A DNA stretch of 64,000 nucleotides, taken from UBA1941 sp046329575. GTDB taxonomy: Bacteria; Bacteroidota; Bacteroidia; Chitinophagales; LD1. Below, in pieces: positions 35,580-46,100 of the stretch. The stretch's first letter is position 1. Each line of letters begins with the position of its first letter. The translations under genes were made by a program, and so were the position numbers. The notes beneath the pieces are model-generated. The model did not search any database and had not been told where the DNA came from. It saw only the letters and a list, made by a program, of their open reading frames with translations. Location: assembly GCA_046329575.1 (NCBI GenBank), contig JAXLUJ010000006.1, forward strand, positions 124,001 through 188,000, given 5' to 3'.

Positions 35580-36131
35580 ATGATTGCTCTTGGAATTGTG
35601 GGTGGAATAGCTATCCTGCTTCTAATTTTTTTGATTTCAACTTTTAATAACCTCAGCAGATTACGTGTGCTGGCTGAAGAAGGCTGGAGTGGAATTGGAA
35701 CGTATTTGCAACAGCGCTTAGATATGCTTCCAAATCTGGTAGAAGTAGTGAAAGGTTATGCCGGTCATGAAAACAAAACACTAAACGATGTAATCAAGGC
35801 ACGTAACGAATCGATTGCTGCACTTACTCCGGAAGCTCAAGTGGAAGCTGCCAAACATATGGGTGCGGCCATGATTAATTTTAAATCATTAGCAGAAGGC
35901 TATCCCGACCTGAAGGCCAACACAAACTTTATCAAACTGCAAGAGCAACTGGCCGAAATGGAAGAACGACTGAATCAAAGCCGCCGATACTACAACGGCA
36001 CAGTAAGAGATTACAATCAGGCTATAGCCGTTTTCCCCGGAAATATCATCGCCGGTATGTTTGGGTTTCAGGTAAAACCGTTTTTCGCAGAAGAAGAAGT
36101 GGCCGCAAAAGCACCTAAAGTTCAATTCTAA
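35580..36131 (+). CDS. lemA: LemA family membrane protein
   Basis: 183 residues: one N-terminal membrane helix (about 3-22) followed by the helical LemA domain with family blocks LSRLRVLAEEGWSGIGTYLQ, RLDMLPNLVEVVKGYAGHE, and LAEMEERLNQSRRYYNGTVRDYN, and the closing FPGNIIAGMFGF. The N-terminus faces out of the cell and the helical domain is topologically like other LemA proteins. It precedes a DUF2207 protein by 4 bases. LemA-DUF2207 pairs are common in Bacteroidota; the joint function is not established. A TACATTTA -7-like box lies at 35550. The 264 bases before it (from 35316) show nothing else. Confidence 0.93.
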   Translation: MIALGIVGGIAILLLIFLISTFNNLSRLRVLAEEGWSGIGTYLQQRLDMLPNLVEVVKGYAGHENKTLNDVIKARNESIAALTPEAQVEAAKHMGAAMINFKSLAEGYPDLKANTNFIKLQEQLAEMEERLNQSRRYYNGTVRDYNQAIAVFPGNIIAGMFGFQVKPFFAEEEVAAKAPKVQF

Positions 36132-36135
36132 ATAT

Positions 36136-38298
36136 ATGGCAGCGCCACCATCCATCTATTTCCGCCATTTCCCGCGGCCGGCAACGCTATTTGCCGTTTG
36201 TGTAGTGCTGTTTTTTTTCAGAATAACGGCATCAGCACAATCTTATGTATACACCAAAATTTCACAACACTATTTAAGCGACAACGATGTGGACTCGGCG
36301 ATTTACAATGGTGCGAAAGATATGGCATTGGGAAGGGGATTTCCGATCCATAACTTCGAGCAAAACTATGAGGCCAATAAAGCGGAATTGATGGAATTGG
36401 TTGCACCCAATGCCTACAAAAACTTTCAGTGGATAGATAGCGGCGCTTCCGATATCGCGCCTCCCGGAACCATTTCTTTTGAAAACCGTCGCTCGTCCTA
36501 TCAAAAAGAATTATCGCGTGCCGTTCGAGATGCCTTTTATGAGCATCCCGAGTTTTCAGAAAAGATTTTTTCTTTAAGCGAAGATGACCGTATCCTTTCG
36601 TTTTACAGCGATGTTGTAATTGAGAAAAACGGTTTGCTGCAGGTAGTAGAAACCATTAAGATTTACAATGGGGCAGGCGGTGATAACGATTTGATCCACC
36701 ACGGTATCCTGCGTGATTTTCCTACTCATTATCAATCGAAATACGGTTTGATTACTACCGTGCCATTTAAGGTGGTTAGCGTTACCCGAAACGGCGAACC
36801 GGAGCCTTTTGTACAAAAGAAAATGATCAATGGCATGCGGCTGATGATCGGCAATGCAACATCTGATTTGGAGCAAGGCGAACATACCTACCAAATCACT
36901 TACACCACTTCCCGCCAAATTATTTTCCATAATAATAAAGATGAGTTATACTGGAATGTAAACGGCAACGGCTGGAACTTCCGGACAGAAATCGTAAAGT
37001 GCCGTTTCACTTTTCCCGAAGGCGCAAAAATTGAGGAGAACAATTGCTACACCGGCGTTCAGAATGCTTCCGGCCATCAGTGCCGGGTGAAAATATTAGG
37101 CGATAACATGGTAGAATTTTCTACCACTACACCGCTCAATATATTTGAAGGATTAACCGTTAGCACAATTATCGGAAAGGGTGCAATTACTCCGCCATCC
37201 GGATTTCAGAATTTGATGGCGTTTATTGGCGACAACCCCTTGTTAACCTGGCTTTCGCTTTTAGTGCTTTTGCTGTTTTCAGTAAACTTTTATTTCTGGC
37301 GTAAGATAGGCCGTGATCCTAAAGGCGGCACCATTATTCCTCAGTTTGAACCACCAAAAGATTTCTCACCCGCCGATTGTGGCTACTTGATGAATCAGGA
37401 ATACACCAACAATTTATTTACCGCCACCATCGTAGATTTTGCTGTAAACCATCAATTGGATATTCAGGTAATGGAAATTGAAAGTTCCGGCGATTCCTCC
37501 AAACAATATTATTTCGGAGAACCTCATGAAAAGAAAGCCAACGAAGCACGCGATGAATTACGTTACAAGTGGTACGGCTTTGATGCCTCAGAACTTTACG
37601 GCCATTACGCATCGAAATTGAAATACAATGCTGTAATTGCTGAAAAGTATCGCAACCTTGAATATCGTTTGGAATCGCGCATACTCGAGAAAAAAGATGA
37701 GAAAACTTCCAGCGGATATCTGGCATTGAATAACAAATATACCGGCCTTGGATTTATACTGCTATTCATAGCCGCGCTGGCCGGTATGATTTACGTTCAT
37801 GTTTCTTACTACACATTTCCGTTGATCGTAACTGTTGTTATTCTGATAGCCGGTGGTGTGCTCATTCAATATTTTTTTGGGAAATGGATGAGCGCCTATA
37901 CTCAGGAAGGCCGGAAAATAATGGATCATATCCTCGGTTTCAAAATGTATCTGGAAACCGCGGAACAACGGAAATTTGACCAACTCAATCCACCCGAAAT
38001 GACTATACAATTGTTTGAAAAATATTTGCCCTATGCTATAGCATTGGGCTGCGAGAATCAGTGGGCAAAAAAGTTTGAAAATGTGATTAGCGAAGCTATT
38101 TCCAAAGGCTATCAGCCTGCTTATTACCATCAAAATGGAATGAACTTCAGTACTGCTAATTTTAGTGAAAGTTTTAGCGGCAATTTAAGTTCGGTGATTG
38201 CCTCGGCTTCTACACCACCCAGCAGCAGTGGAGGCGGCGGTGGCGGTGGCGGATTTTCAGGAGGTGGCGGGGGCGGCGGCGGCGGTGGCGGCTGGTAA
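36136..38298 (+). CDS. DUF2207 family predicted membrane protein with Gly-rich tail
   Basis: 720 residues. A signal peptide or N-terminal helix (about 15-34, ending ASAQS) leads to an extracytoplasmic DUF2207 domain (SFYSDVVIEKNGLLQVVETI, GILRDFPTHY, YTTSRQIIFHNNKDELYWNVNGNGW). Membrane helices lie near 365-385 and 540-590. The last ~30 residues are almost pure glycine with a final Trp, typical of this family. It is cotranscribed with lemA. The N-terminal ~100 residues resemble no domain I recognise. Probable envelope function; mechanism unknown. Confidence 0.9.
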   Translation: MAAPPSIYFRHFPRPATLFAVCVVLFFFRITASAQSYVYTKISQHYLSDNDVDSAIYNGAKDMALGRGFPIHNFEQNYEANKAELMELVAPNAYKNFQWIDSGASDIAPPGTISFENRRSSYQKELSRAVRDAFYEHPEFSEKIFSLSEDDRILSFYSDVVIEKNGLLQVVETIKIYNGAGGDNDLIHHGILRDFPTHYQSKYGLITTVPFKVVSVTRNGEPEPFVQKKMINGMRLMIGNATSDLEQGEHTYQITYTTSRQIIFHNNKDELYWNVNGNGWNFRTEIVKCRFTFPEGAKIEENNCYTGVQNASGHQCRVKILGDNMVEFSTTTPLNIFEGLTVSTIIGKGAITPPSGFQNLMAFIGDNPLLTWLSLLVLLLFSVNFYFWRKIGRDPKGGTIIPQFEPPKDFSPADCGYLMNQEYTNNLFTATIVDFAVNHQLDIQVMEIESSGDSSKQYYFGEPHEKKANEARDELRYKWYGFDASELYGHYASKLKYNAVIAEKYRNLEYRLESRILEKKDEKTSSGYLALNNKYTGLGFILLFIAALAGMIYVHVSYYTFPLIVTVVILIAGGVLIQYFFGKWMSAYTQEGRKIMDHILGFKMYLETAEQRKFDQLNPPEMTIQLFEKYLPYAIALGCENQWAKKFENVISEAISKGYQPAYYHQNGMNFSTANFSESFSGNLSSVIASASTPPSSSGGGGGGGGFSGGGGGGGGGGGW

Positions 38299-38326
38299 AA
38301 AAAAAGCCGCATCTTTCGATGCGGCT
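38299..38326 (-). terminator. Terminator of the small GldL-like gene
   Basis: Minus-strand stem AGCCGCAT/ATGCGGCT with a 6-base loop, followed by nine T. It directly follows the DUF2207 stop on the other strand. Confidence 0.8.
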
Positions 38327-38332
38327 CATGTT

Positions 38333-38524
38333 TTATGCAGTTTGTGTTCTTCGCGATTTGTAGAAAATATATAAGCCAGATAAAATAGCAACCACTTTAG
38401 CCAGCATGCCAGCGTACAAAAACACCCCGGGCACCGGCCAGTTTTCCAATTTAAAGAATGCCCCAACTACTATTAGCAAAAAGCTAACTACAAAAAGGGA
38501 AACAGGAAGAATGTAGGATTTCAT
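38333..38524 (-). CDS. Small two-helix membrane protein with GldL-like motif
   Basis: 63 residues: hydrophobic helix (about 5-23), the short motif GAFFKLENWPVPG, a second helix (about 34-55) and a basic tail (YKSRRTQTA). The motif resembles the GxxFKxxHWPG signature of the T9SS motor protein GldL, but the long cytoplasmic part of GldL is missing, so this is not the motor subunit. Similar small proteins are frequent in Bacteroidota. It has a dedicated terminator. Function unknown. Confidence 0.75.
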   Translation of the reverse strand: MKSYILPVSLFVVSFLLIVVGAFFKLENWPVPGVFLYAGMLAKVVAILSGLYIFYKSRRTQTA

Positions 38525-38675
38525 GATTTGGTTTATTTAATGACGAATGTATTTACCGCCAAATTAAATTATTAATTTGATAATTACCAACACATTACAC
38601 TCCTATTTAATTGAAACTATTGCGAAAACTAAATGCGGGAATATCCTAAACCTGGAAAGCCATCCCGAACCGGTA

Positions 38676-39728
38676 TCACTTCTCTAAAGTGAGTACCTTG
38701 CGCTGATTGTCGATGGAAAAATGACTGAATTTGTTTAACAGTGATTTTCCAAGTAGAAAAAATGAGTTTTCATCGGGCGAAATAGCTACCACCACTTTAT
38801 TAATCGTGTAACTGCCTAAATGAAATCCATCGATCATTACACGCCTGGTGGTAATTTTGGTGCCGTTGGCCATTAAATATTGGCGATCGCTCAAATAATC
38901 GCTCTTTTTTATCACTCCTAACTTCAATAGCTTCTTTTCAAATGGCTCGTTAATAAACACATCTTCTGCGCCGCTATCCAGCACATAGAATTTTTCAATA
39001 GTATCAATCTTTACCATCACGCGGTGAACACCCATCAACGAAGTAAGCGGAATTTCCTCCTTAGGCTGATCACCAATAACGTCGCCTACGGAAGCCACGG
39101 GAGTTTGCTTGTTCGGCAACATCGCCATTTCCAGGCAGGGAACTATAATGCGATTAAATTCAGGGGAATTGTGGTCCTGCATTTGTGTAACTTTCGACAA
39201 TGGCATTTTCTCACTTGCCATTTTATCGTAAACACAGGCACAGTATTTTTCGCCATCAATTTGTCCGTTTAATTCTGCATTGTCTTTCACTGTTTTCTCA
39301 CAAGTAGTTATAAATCCTGATTTAAACTCATTACCAGCATACAGGTCATTACTGTCACCTGTCTTTCCTTCTTCCTTTCTTCCTTCAGTAACCACGGCCA
39401 TCACTTCATCAGAGGCTCCGGTACACTTTTGAATACCTTTATAAACCGGCGATTTAGGATCGGCAATCGCATCGCCTAAATGGTCTGCATTTTCAAGAAA
39501 CTCATCATAAGTATATTCCGATGCAATTACATTCAGCATACAAGTGCAAAGCCCTTCCAGATCTTTCTTCTTTCTATCAGAAGCTTTCTCTCTTGCGCCT
39601 TCCACACAGTTTTTTATAAACAGCGAACGGCCCGGCACCTGTTTTCCATCTTTAAAAGTGATCAGGTCTTTTTGCCCAAATACAAATGATGCTGAAAGCA
39701 GTAACACTGCGGTAATGCAAGTTTTCAT
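38676..39728 (-). CDS. Exported retropepsin-like aspartic protease with duplicated Cys module
   Basis: 350 residues with signal peptide (TAVLLLSASFVFGQ). Residues 36-105 and 137-200 are two copies of a Cys-containing helical module (FIKNC...CTCM, FITTC...CACVYDKM), likely disulphide-linked. The C-terminal ~115 residues form a single retropepsin-like domain: FYVLDSGAEDVFI with catalytic Asp251 in D-S-G-A, and LLGKSLLNKFSHFSID before the end. Such clan AA proteases act as dimers, here in the periplasm or outside. The N-terminal module could be inhibitory or substrate binding. No operon partner. Confidence 0.8.
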   Translation of the reverse strand: MKTCITAVLLLSASFVFGQKDLITFKDGKQVPGRSLFIKNCVEGAREKASDRKKKDLEGLCTCMLNVIASEYTYDEFLENADHLGDAIADPKSPVYKGIQKCTGASDEVMAVVTEGRKEEGKTGDSNDLYAGNEFKSGFITTCEKTVKDNAELNGQIDGEKYCACVYDKMASEKMPLSKVTQMQDHNSPEFNRIIVPCLEMAMLPNKQTPVASVGDVIGDQPKEEIPLTSLMGVHRVMVKIDTIEKFYVLDSGAEDVFINEPFEKKLLKLGVIKKSDYLSDRQYLMANGTKITTRRVMIDGFHLGSYTINKVVVAISPDENSFFLLGKSLLNKFSHFSIDNQRKVLTLEK

Positions 39729-39769
39729 GGTTGAAAAATAGAAATAAATCTAAACCGGGGTTTGCAAAA

Positions 39770-40029
39770 CAGCAAAAGCACGAAGACTGCCGCCTTGCGT
39801 GATGTTGCCCCGCGCCAGCGATAGAAGCGGAAAGCCCGCAAGGCCGCAGCGGAGCAATTACGAATGAAAAATTACGAATTACGAAATAGCGCAGGAGGGC
39901 ATTTTGTAGAATCTTCCTCTTTCGTAATTCGTAATTTTGAAATTCGTAATTCGCCTGGAACGATTACACAGTAATGGTTTTAAGGCCACCAGCGGCCTGA
40001 GGACTTGCAGCGGATAGCGCGGGTGGCGC
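39770..40029. repeat. GC-rich interspersed repeat (copy D) with ATTACGA heptamers
   Basis: GC-rich blocks (AGCGATAGAAGCGGAAAGCCC near 39817 split by one base from its neighbours; GAGGACTTGCAGCGGATAGC near 39998) flank a tract of ATTACGA/AATTACG heptamers (39855-39955) in both orientations, so the centre can form an imperfect hairpin. Similar blocks are familiar from Bacteroidota intergenic regions. No gene is seen between 39729 and 40111. Confidence 0.7.
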
Positions 40030-40032
40030 CAT

Positions 40033-40062
40033 AAAAAAAGGCCTGCGCTTTCGCGCAGACCT
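40033..40062 (-). terminator. Terminator of the giant adhesin gene
   Basis: Minus-strand stem AGGTCTGCGC/GCGCAGGCCT with a GAAA tetraloop (one internal mismatch or wobble), followed by seven T, 50 bases after the stop codon. Confidence 0.85.
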
Positions 40063-40111
40063 AACAAAATAAAAGGACAAAATAATACCGTTATCAAAAT
40101 GCCCGTGTTAC

Positions 40112-43100
40112 TTATTGTTTTACGAACTTCTTCGTAACTGCAGCATTTCCCAAACCGATGCGAACCAGATACGTAGCAGGGGCCAATGCGTGAATATCAA
40201 TAACGGTACGGTTTTCAATAGTTTGTTCAACTATAATTCTTCCTGTTAGATCGGTGATTTCCAGTTTTGCTAATTCTTTGAAATGGCCTTCCACCACCAG
40301 CTTATCAACGGCAGGATTTGGATTTACATTGAATTTCAAATCGTCAGATACATTGGAAATGCCCACACCGGTAAACTGATAATCGGCTGAAGTAGCGGCA
40401 CATCCAAATTGGTCGTGAACGCGAACGCTGTAAACCCCATTTTGCGTAGCGGTGTACTGTGAATTGACGGCGCCACTGATGGCATTGCCGTTGAGCGACC
40501 ACTCGTAGTTGCTAAAAGTGGCGGCAGTACTCAAATCGGGTCCGTTGGCCACAATTATGGGTTGATTTAGCGGACGTACAAACAGATCTAAAGTAATTAC
40601 CGAATCGCATCCCTCAACATTAGCAATAGTGCGCTGATAGGAACCACCGGTAGTAAGGTTCTGGCTGCCAAAAACATAACCGGCATCATAGCAAATGGTG
40701 TCGTAAATATGTGCTGCCGATGGCTGATGCACAATCAGATTCAAATTGATTACGCTATCACATCCGGCAAGGTTAGAAATCACTTTCTGATAGTTACCGG
40801 AAGTGTTCAGTATCTGACCATAAAAATCATACGTTCCGCATGCCGTTTCGTTGATGGTGATAGACGATGGCAGCGCAATTGATAACTGAAGATTTACAAA
40901 GCTATCGCATGACGCACCGCTGAGCAACGTATCGGAATAGGTTCCTGCAGCAGTCAGTTTTTTCCCATTAAAATCGAACGTATCGCCACTGCAAATAGTT
41001 TGCTGAAGTACGGTTTGAATTTTTGACCGTACGGTAAAGTTCAGCACCACAAAACTATCGCAACCGGATGCGGCAATCAGCGTATCGCGGTAAATTCCGG
41101 ATTGGGTGAGCGTAGCACCATGGAATGTAAAACCACTTCCAAAACAAACCGTGCGGGCAATATTGGTAAGGATAGGCTGACGAACTACGAGATTTAGCGT
41201 GACGAACGAATCGCAACCTGCTGTGTTGGTTAATGTATCGAAATAGGCACCACTCTGCGTTCTGGGCGCTCCGTTGAACAGATAATTTTGTCCGCTACAA
41301 ATAGTTTGCGTGAATACGTATGATGAAGGTTGTTTCACGGAGATGTTCTTTGAGGCAGTAGCCGTACAACCCGGACCCACACTAACGGTAACCGAGTAAG
41401 TTGTGGCTGTAGTAGGCGCAAACGTTGCAGTAGCACCATTTCCGCCGCCATTGCTCCAGATGTAGCTGCCGCCGCCTGTTGCGGTAAGCAACACACTGTT
41501 GCCCGAACACACTGAACTTTGCGAACTGATAGCTGCCAACGGAATTGCGGTAACGCTAACCGATTGTGAGGCGCTGGCGCTGCAATTGTTTAGTGTTGCG
41601 GTAACGCTGTAAGTGGCATTGGTTGAAGGGGAGTACACGGCTTGTGCGGCACTGCCTCCACCATTACTCCAGGCATAGGTACCTCCTCCTGTTGCGGTAA
41701 GCGCGGCCTGCTGTCCGGCACAAATCGACACACTATTAGGCGAAATGGTAACGGTTGGAATTGGATTTACGGTTACACGAACGGCGTTTGAAGTTATAGC
41801 GCCGCAACTGCCGCTGATCAACACCGTATAATTCCCCGAATCAGCAATGGCCGCATTCGGAATATTGAACACCGAGGCGTTGGCGCCACTGATATTGTTG
41901 TTGTTCTTTTTCCATTGGTAAGTAGTGTTATTTCCACCGGTTCCAATTACAGAAAGCGAGATGGGGCTTCCTGCGCAAACTTGTTGCGCTACCGGTTGTT
42001 GCGAAATGGAAGCAGCAGAAACAATGCTAAGCGTTGCAGCAGCAGAAGTTTGAGCAGTACCGCAACTTCCCGTCACTACTACGCTATAACTTCCGGTATC
42101 ACTTATAGCCACATTGGGAATGCTGTAGGTAGCATTCACTGCGCCTGAAATGGAACTATTGCCTTTTTTCCATTGGTAAGTAAGATTAGCGCCGGAAGCC
42201 ACTACGTTGAAATTTACTAATGAACCCGTGCAAGTAGTTTGTGAAACCGGATTAGTAGTTATTGCTGTAGCCGGATTTACCAAAACTGTTGCAATTGCCG
42301 ATGTTTTACTGCCACAAGTTCCGGTAATCAGCACGGTATAATTGCCTGAAACTCCTGTTGAAGCGCCGCTTACACTATAGTTGTTTGCAGTAGCAGAAGT
42401 AATATCGATGTTATTGCGTTTCCATTGATAGCTCAATCCGGTGCCGGAAGCAGTTACAGAAAGATTGAGATTTCCACCTTCGCAAATGGTTGCGGCAAGC
42501 GGTTGTTGCATAATAATTATGGTGTCGTTTACGGTTACTAATTTCGAAGCTGAAGCCGAACAATTGTTGCCATCGGTTCCGGTAACGCTGTAAGTGGTGC
42601 TTATTGAAGGAGAAACATTTTTGGTATTGCCTGAGCCCAAACCGTTGCTCCAATTGAAAGTGAGCGCGCCACCGGCAAGAAGCGTAACCGCACTTCCCTG
42701 ACAAGTGCTGGTTGCTGTGGATGGCAAAATCGTAATCACCGGAAGAGCATTCACACTCACCAAACGCGAAGCAGTGGCCGAGCAGTTGGCATCGCTCACC
42801 GTAACTGTATAGGTAGTATTTCCCGATGGCGAAACCGTTACTGCCGCATTACTTCCCAAACTATTACTCCATGAATAAGAGGTTCCCCCACTAGCGGTGA
42901 GAGTAGTTGAAGTACCTGCGCAAATGGCCACTGAAGATGGCGTGATAGTTGCCGGCGGAAGAGCATTAACGGTAACGATTCGTGAAGCGGTTGCCGTACA
43001 GTTATTGGCATCAGTGCCGGTAACCGTGTAGGTGGCTGTATTTGCCGGACTGAATGTGGCAGCAGCATTATTCCCTCCTGAATTGCTCCAATTATAGGTT

Positions 43101-46100
43101 GAAGCGCCACTAGCCGTGAGCACTGCAGAACTGCCCGCGCAAATACTGGCCGAGGCCGGTGAAATGGTTACAATGGGTAATGCGTTCACCGTAACTAAAC
43201 GACTGGCGGTAGCGGAACAATTCGCATTTGATACCGTTACGGTATAAGTTGTAATTCCTGTTGGCGAGAAGGTAGCCGCTGCTGCGTTTCCGCCGCTATT
43301 GCTCCAACTATAAGTTCCACCACCTGATGCAGTCAGCGTAGCCGATGCACCGCTACAAATCGTAACGGTTGCGGGAGTAATAGCAGCCGTTGGCAAAGCA
43401 TTCACGGTAACAAGGCGCGATGCAGTTGCTGAGCAGTTATTTCCATCAGTAACCGTTACCGTGTAGGTAGTGGCGATGGTTGGCGAAACAGAAACCGATG
43501 CATTGGTACCAAGCGAATTGCTCCAGTTAAAACTAGTTGCTCCGCTTGCCGTTAGCGTAGTAGAAGCACCGGCACAAACGGCTGCACTGGCCGGACTAAT
43601 TGCCGCTACCGGATTGGCATTTACATTCAGGCGGCCGATGTTAGAAACGATAGCGCCGCAACTGCCGCCGCCAACCGTAAGCGTATAATTTCCGGAATCA
43701 GAAACGGCTACAGCAGCAATAGTTAGCGTTGCCGTGGTTGCTCCTGAAACCGCACCTCCGTTTGAAATGGTTACGCCATTTTTCTTCCACACATAAGAAG
43801 TTGGTGAGGCACCGGTTGTAGCAGCAGTAAAGCTTACAGCCGTTCCAACACATTTATTTTGAACTGCAAGAGGCTGTGTGGTAAAGGAAATATTGTTGGC
43901 CGACAAAGTGAGTTTTGCTGTTTTCGATTCTGAACCGTAACATCCATTCAATACAATACAACTATAGTTACCACTATCGCTCAGCGCCAGATTGTTCAGC
44001 GTAAGCGAAGCGCTATTTGCGCCAATAATATCTACTCCATTTTTCTTCCATTGATAAGATAATCCTGTTCCAACTGCAGCAACCGTAAACGTGGCACTAT
44101 TGCCGCTGCAGGCCGTAACATTAGCCGGCTGTTGTGTAATGGCAGGCGCTTCCATCATAGCGCTGATTTCTGTAGCATCTAAAGCGCGATTGTAAATACG
44201 AACATCATCAATGGCTCCCTGCAACACATTACCGCCGCCTTGATCGGCACCAATAATCAATGGATTGCTGTTATTGGTGATGTTTCCTGAAGCAGCGGTG
44301 GTGAGAATTAAAACCCCATTGATGTATTGCTTTACATTGGCGCCATCGTAAGTGCAGGCCAAATGATACCAGGTATTGCTGGAAAGCGAATTGGTAGGAT
44401 GATAGGCATTACCAAGCATGATAACGCGAGGACGGCTCAGGTAAATGTCCATCAAAAAGTTGTTGGAATTATTCTTATCGATCAGGCGCTGATTCGAAGA
44501 AATGCTGCTCGATTTCATCCAGCACGACATGGTAAATTGATTGGTAAAACTTGCGATTGGCACAGCAGAGTTAACACTGGTTTGATTGGGTACCTGAAGC
44601 GCAGCATTCGCTGTTCCGTTATGATCAGTAGTGTACGCTGCACCTGCTGCCAGTAAGTGAAGTGCATTACCGCTAACATCGTTTACGGCTGCGCCATTTC
44701 CCATGGGATAGTGCACTACCAATCCACTTGCCAATACCACCGATGCCGTTCCGAAATTAATTTTCGCCACATTCGAAGTGGCAGCAGCGCCGTTGCAGTT
44801 GGTTACTACGCAAGTGTAGCTGCCGCTATCGGCATAACTTACATTATTGATTAATAGGGTATCGTTGGTTTGGCCGGCAAGCGCAACATTATTTTTCTTC
44901 CATTGGTAAGTACAAAAAGGAGATGTACCTATGGTAAAAGAAACAGATCCGCCTACACAAGCGGTTTGATCAACCGGCTGATTGGTTATTTGAACGGTTG
45001 TAGAAAAACGAAGATGCGCGGCACTGCTGGTATCGCTGCCACAGGAATTTGTAGCAATCACTTTGTAAAATCCGGTATCGGATGCAGTAACATTTACAAA
45101 CGAAATGGAATTGGTATTCACACCGCTTAGGTTACCGCTGTTCGCCAGCAGCACATTATTTTTATACCAGGCGTAGCTCACCGCATCGCCATCTACAACA
45201 GCGGAAAGGGTGTGCGAAACACCTAAACAAATGCTACTATCGGAAGGAGGAACTGCTACAATGGGTGCACAGCCAATCTTGGCAAGATAACCATCAGTAC
45301 CTACACTGTTAGTGAATGTATTTTTTGAAAGTGTAATCACATTACTAAACCGACCTTCTACGTTCGGACGGTCGTCGAACCCCGACATCCGAAGCGTATG
45401 CGTTCCGGTGTTCTTCACCTTTACATACTTTTCCCAGGTTGCATTTCCGCCGCCTGTATATTTCATTCTGAAAAACAAGGTTCCGTAGTTGGCATTGTTG
45501 ATAGGATTTAAGGCGGCGCTTCCGGCAGCAAATGCAGGTGTAAAATTCATGCTTTCCGCACCGGCGCCATTTGTGGTAATGGCCAGCCAAACGCGTCCTG
45601 TGGAATCGTAGCAGATACTGCTTGCAGCGATCTGTGAGTTGTATCCTGAAGAAGCAATATCGTTTTGCCAAACATCTACGAAAGAAGTGTTCATAGCCCG
45701 AACATAAATGTGCGTAGGCTGTGTAGCGAACGATCCGCCTTCGTAGGTGTACGCAATTTCATCGGTTGACTTATTGATGGCCATATCGGTAAGCGTAGTT
45801 GGAATGGTGGCCGATAACTGAAGATTTCCTGTAGAGGCCACATTGCCCAAACTGCCATTTACACGGAAGATACGACCGTAGCGGTTTGAATTTCCTGAAG
45901 AAACAGCAAGCGGACCGCCTCCTGAAAAGGTGAAGGCGCTGGCATTTATAAAATCACATGCAATCAACAAATTGCCGGAGTTATCGGCGGCCAAGGCCTT
46001 GATAAATTCCTGTCCGGTAGTGCCTACGGCACTCATACCAATCCGCTGCGAGGCTACATAATAGCCATTGTCAATATTCACAATTCCATAAAACGCTTCG

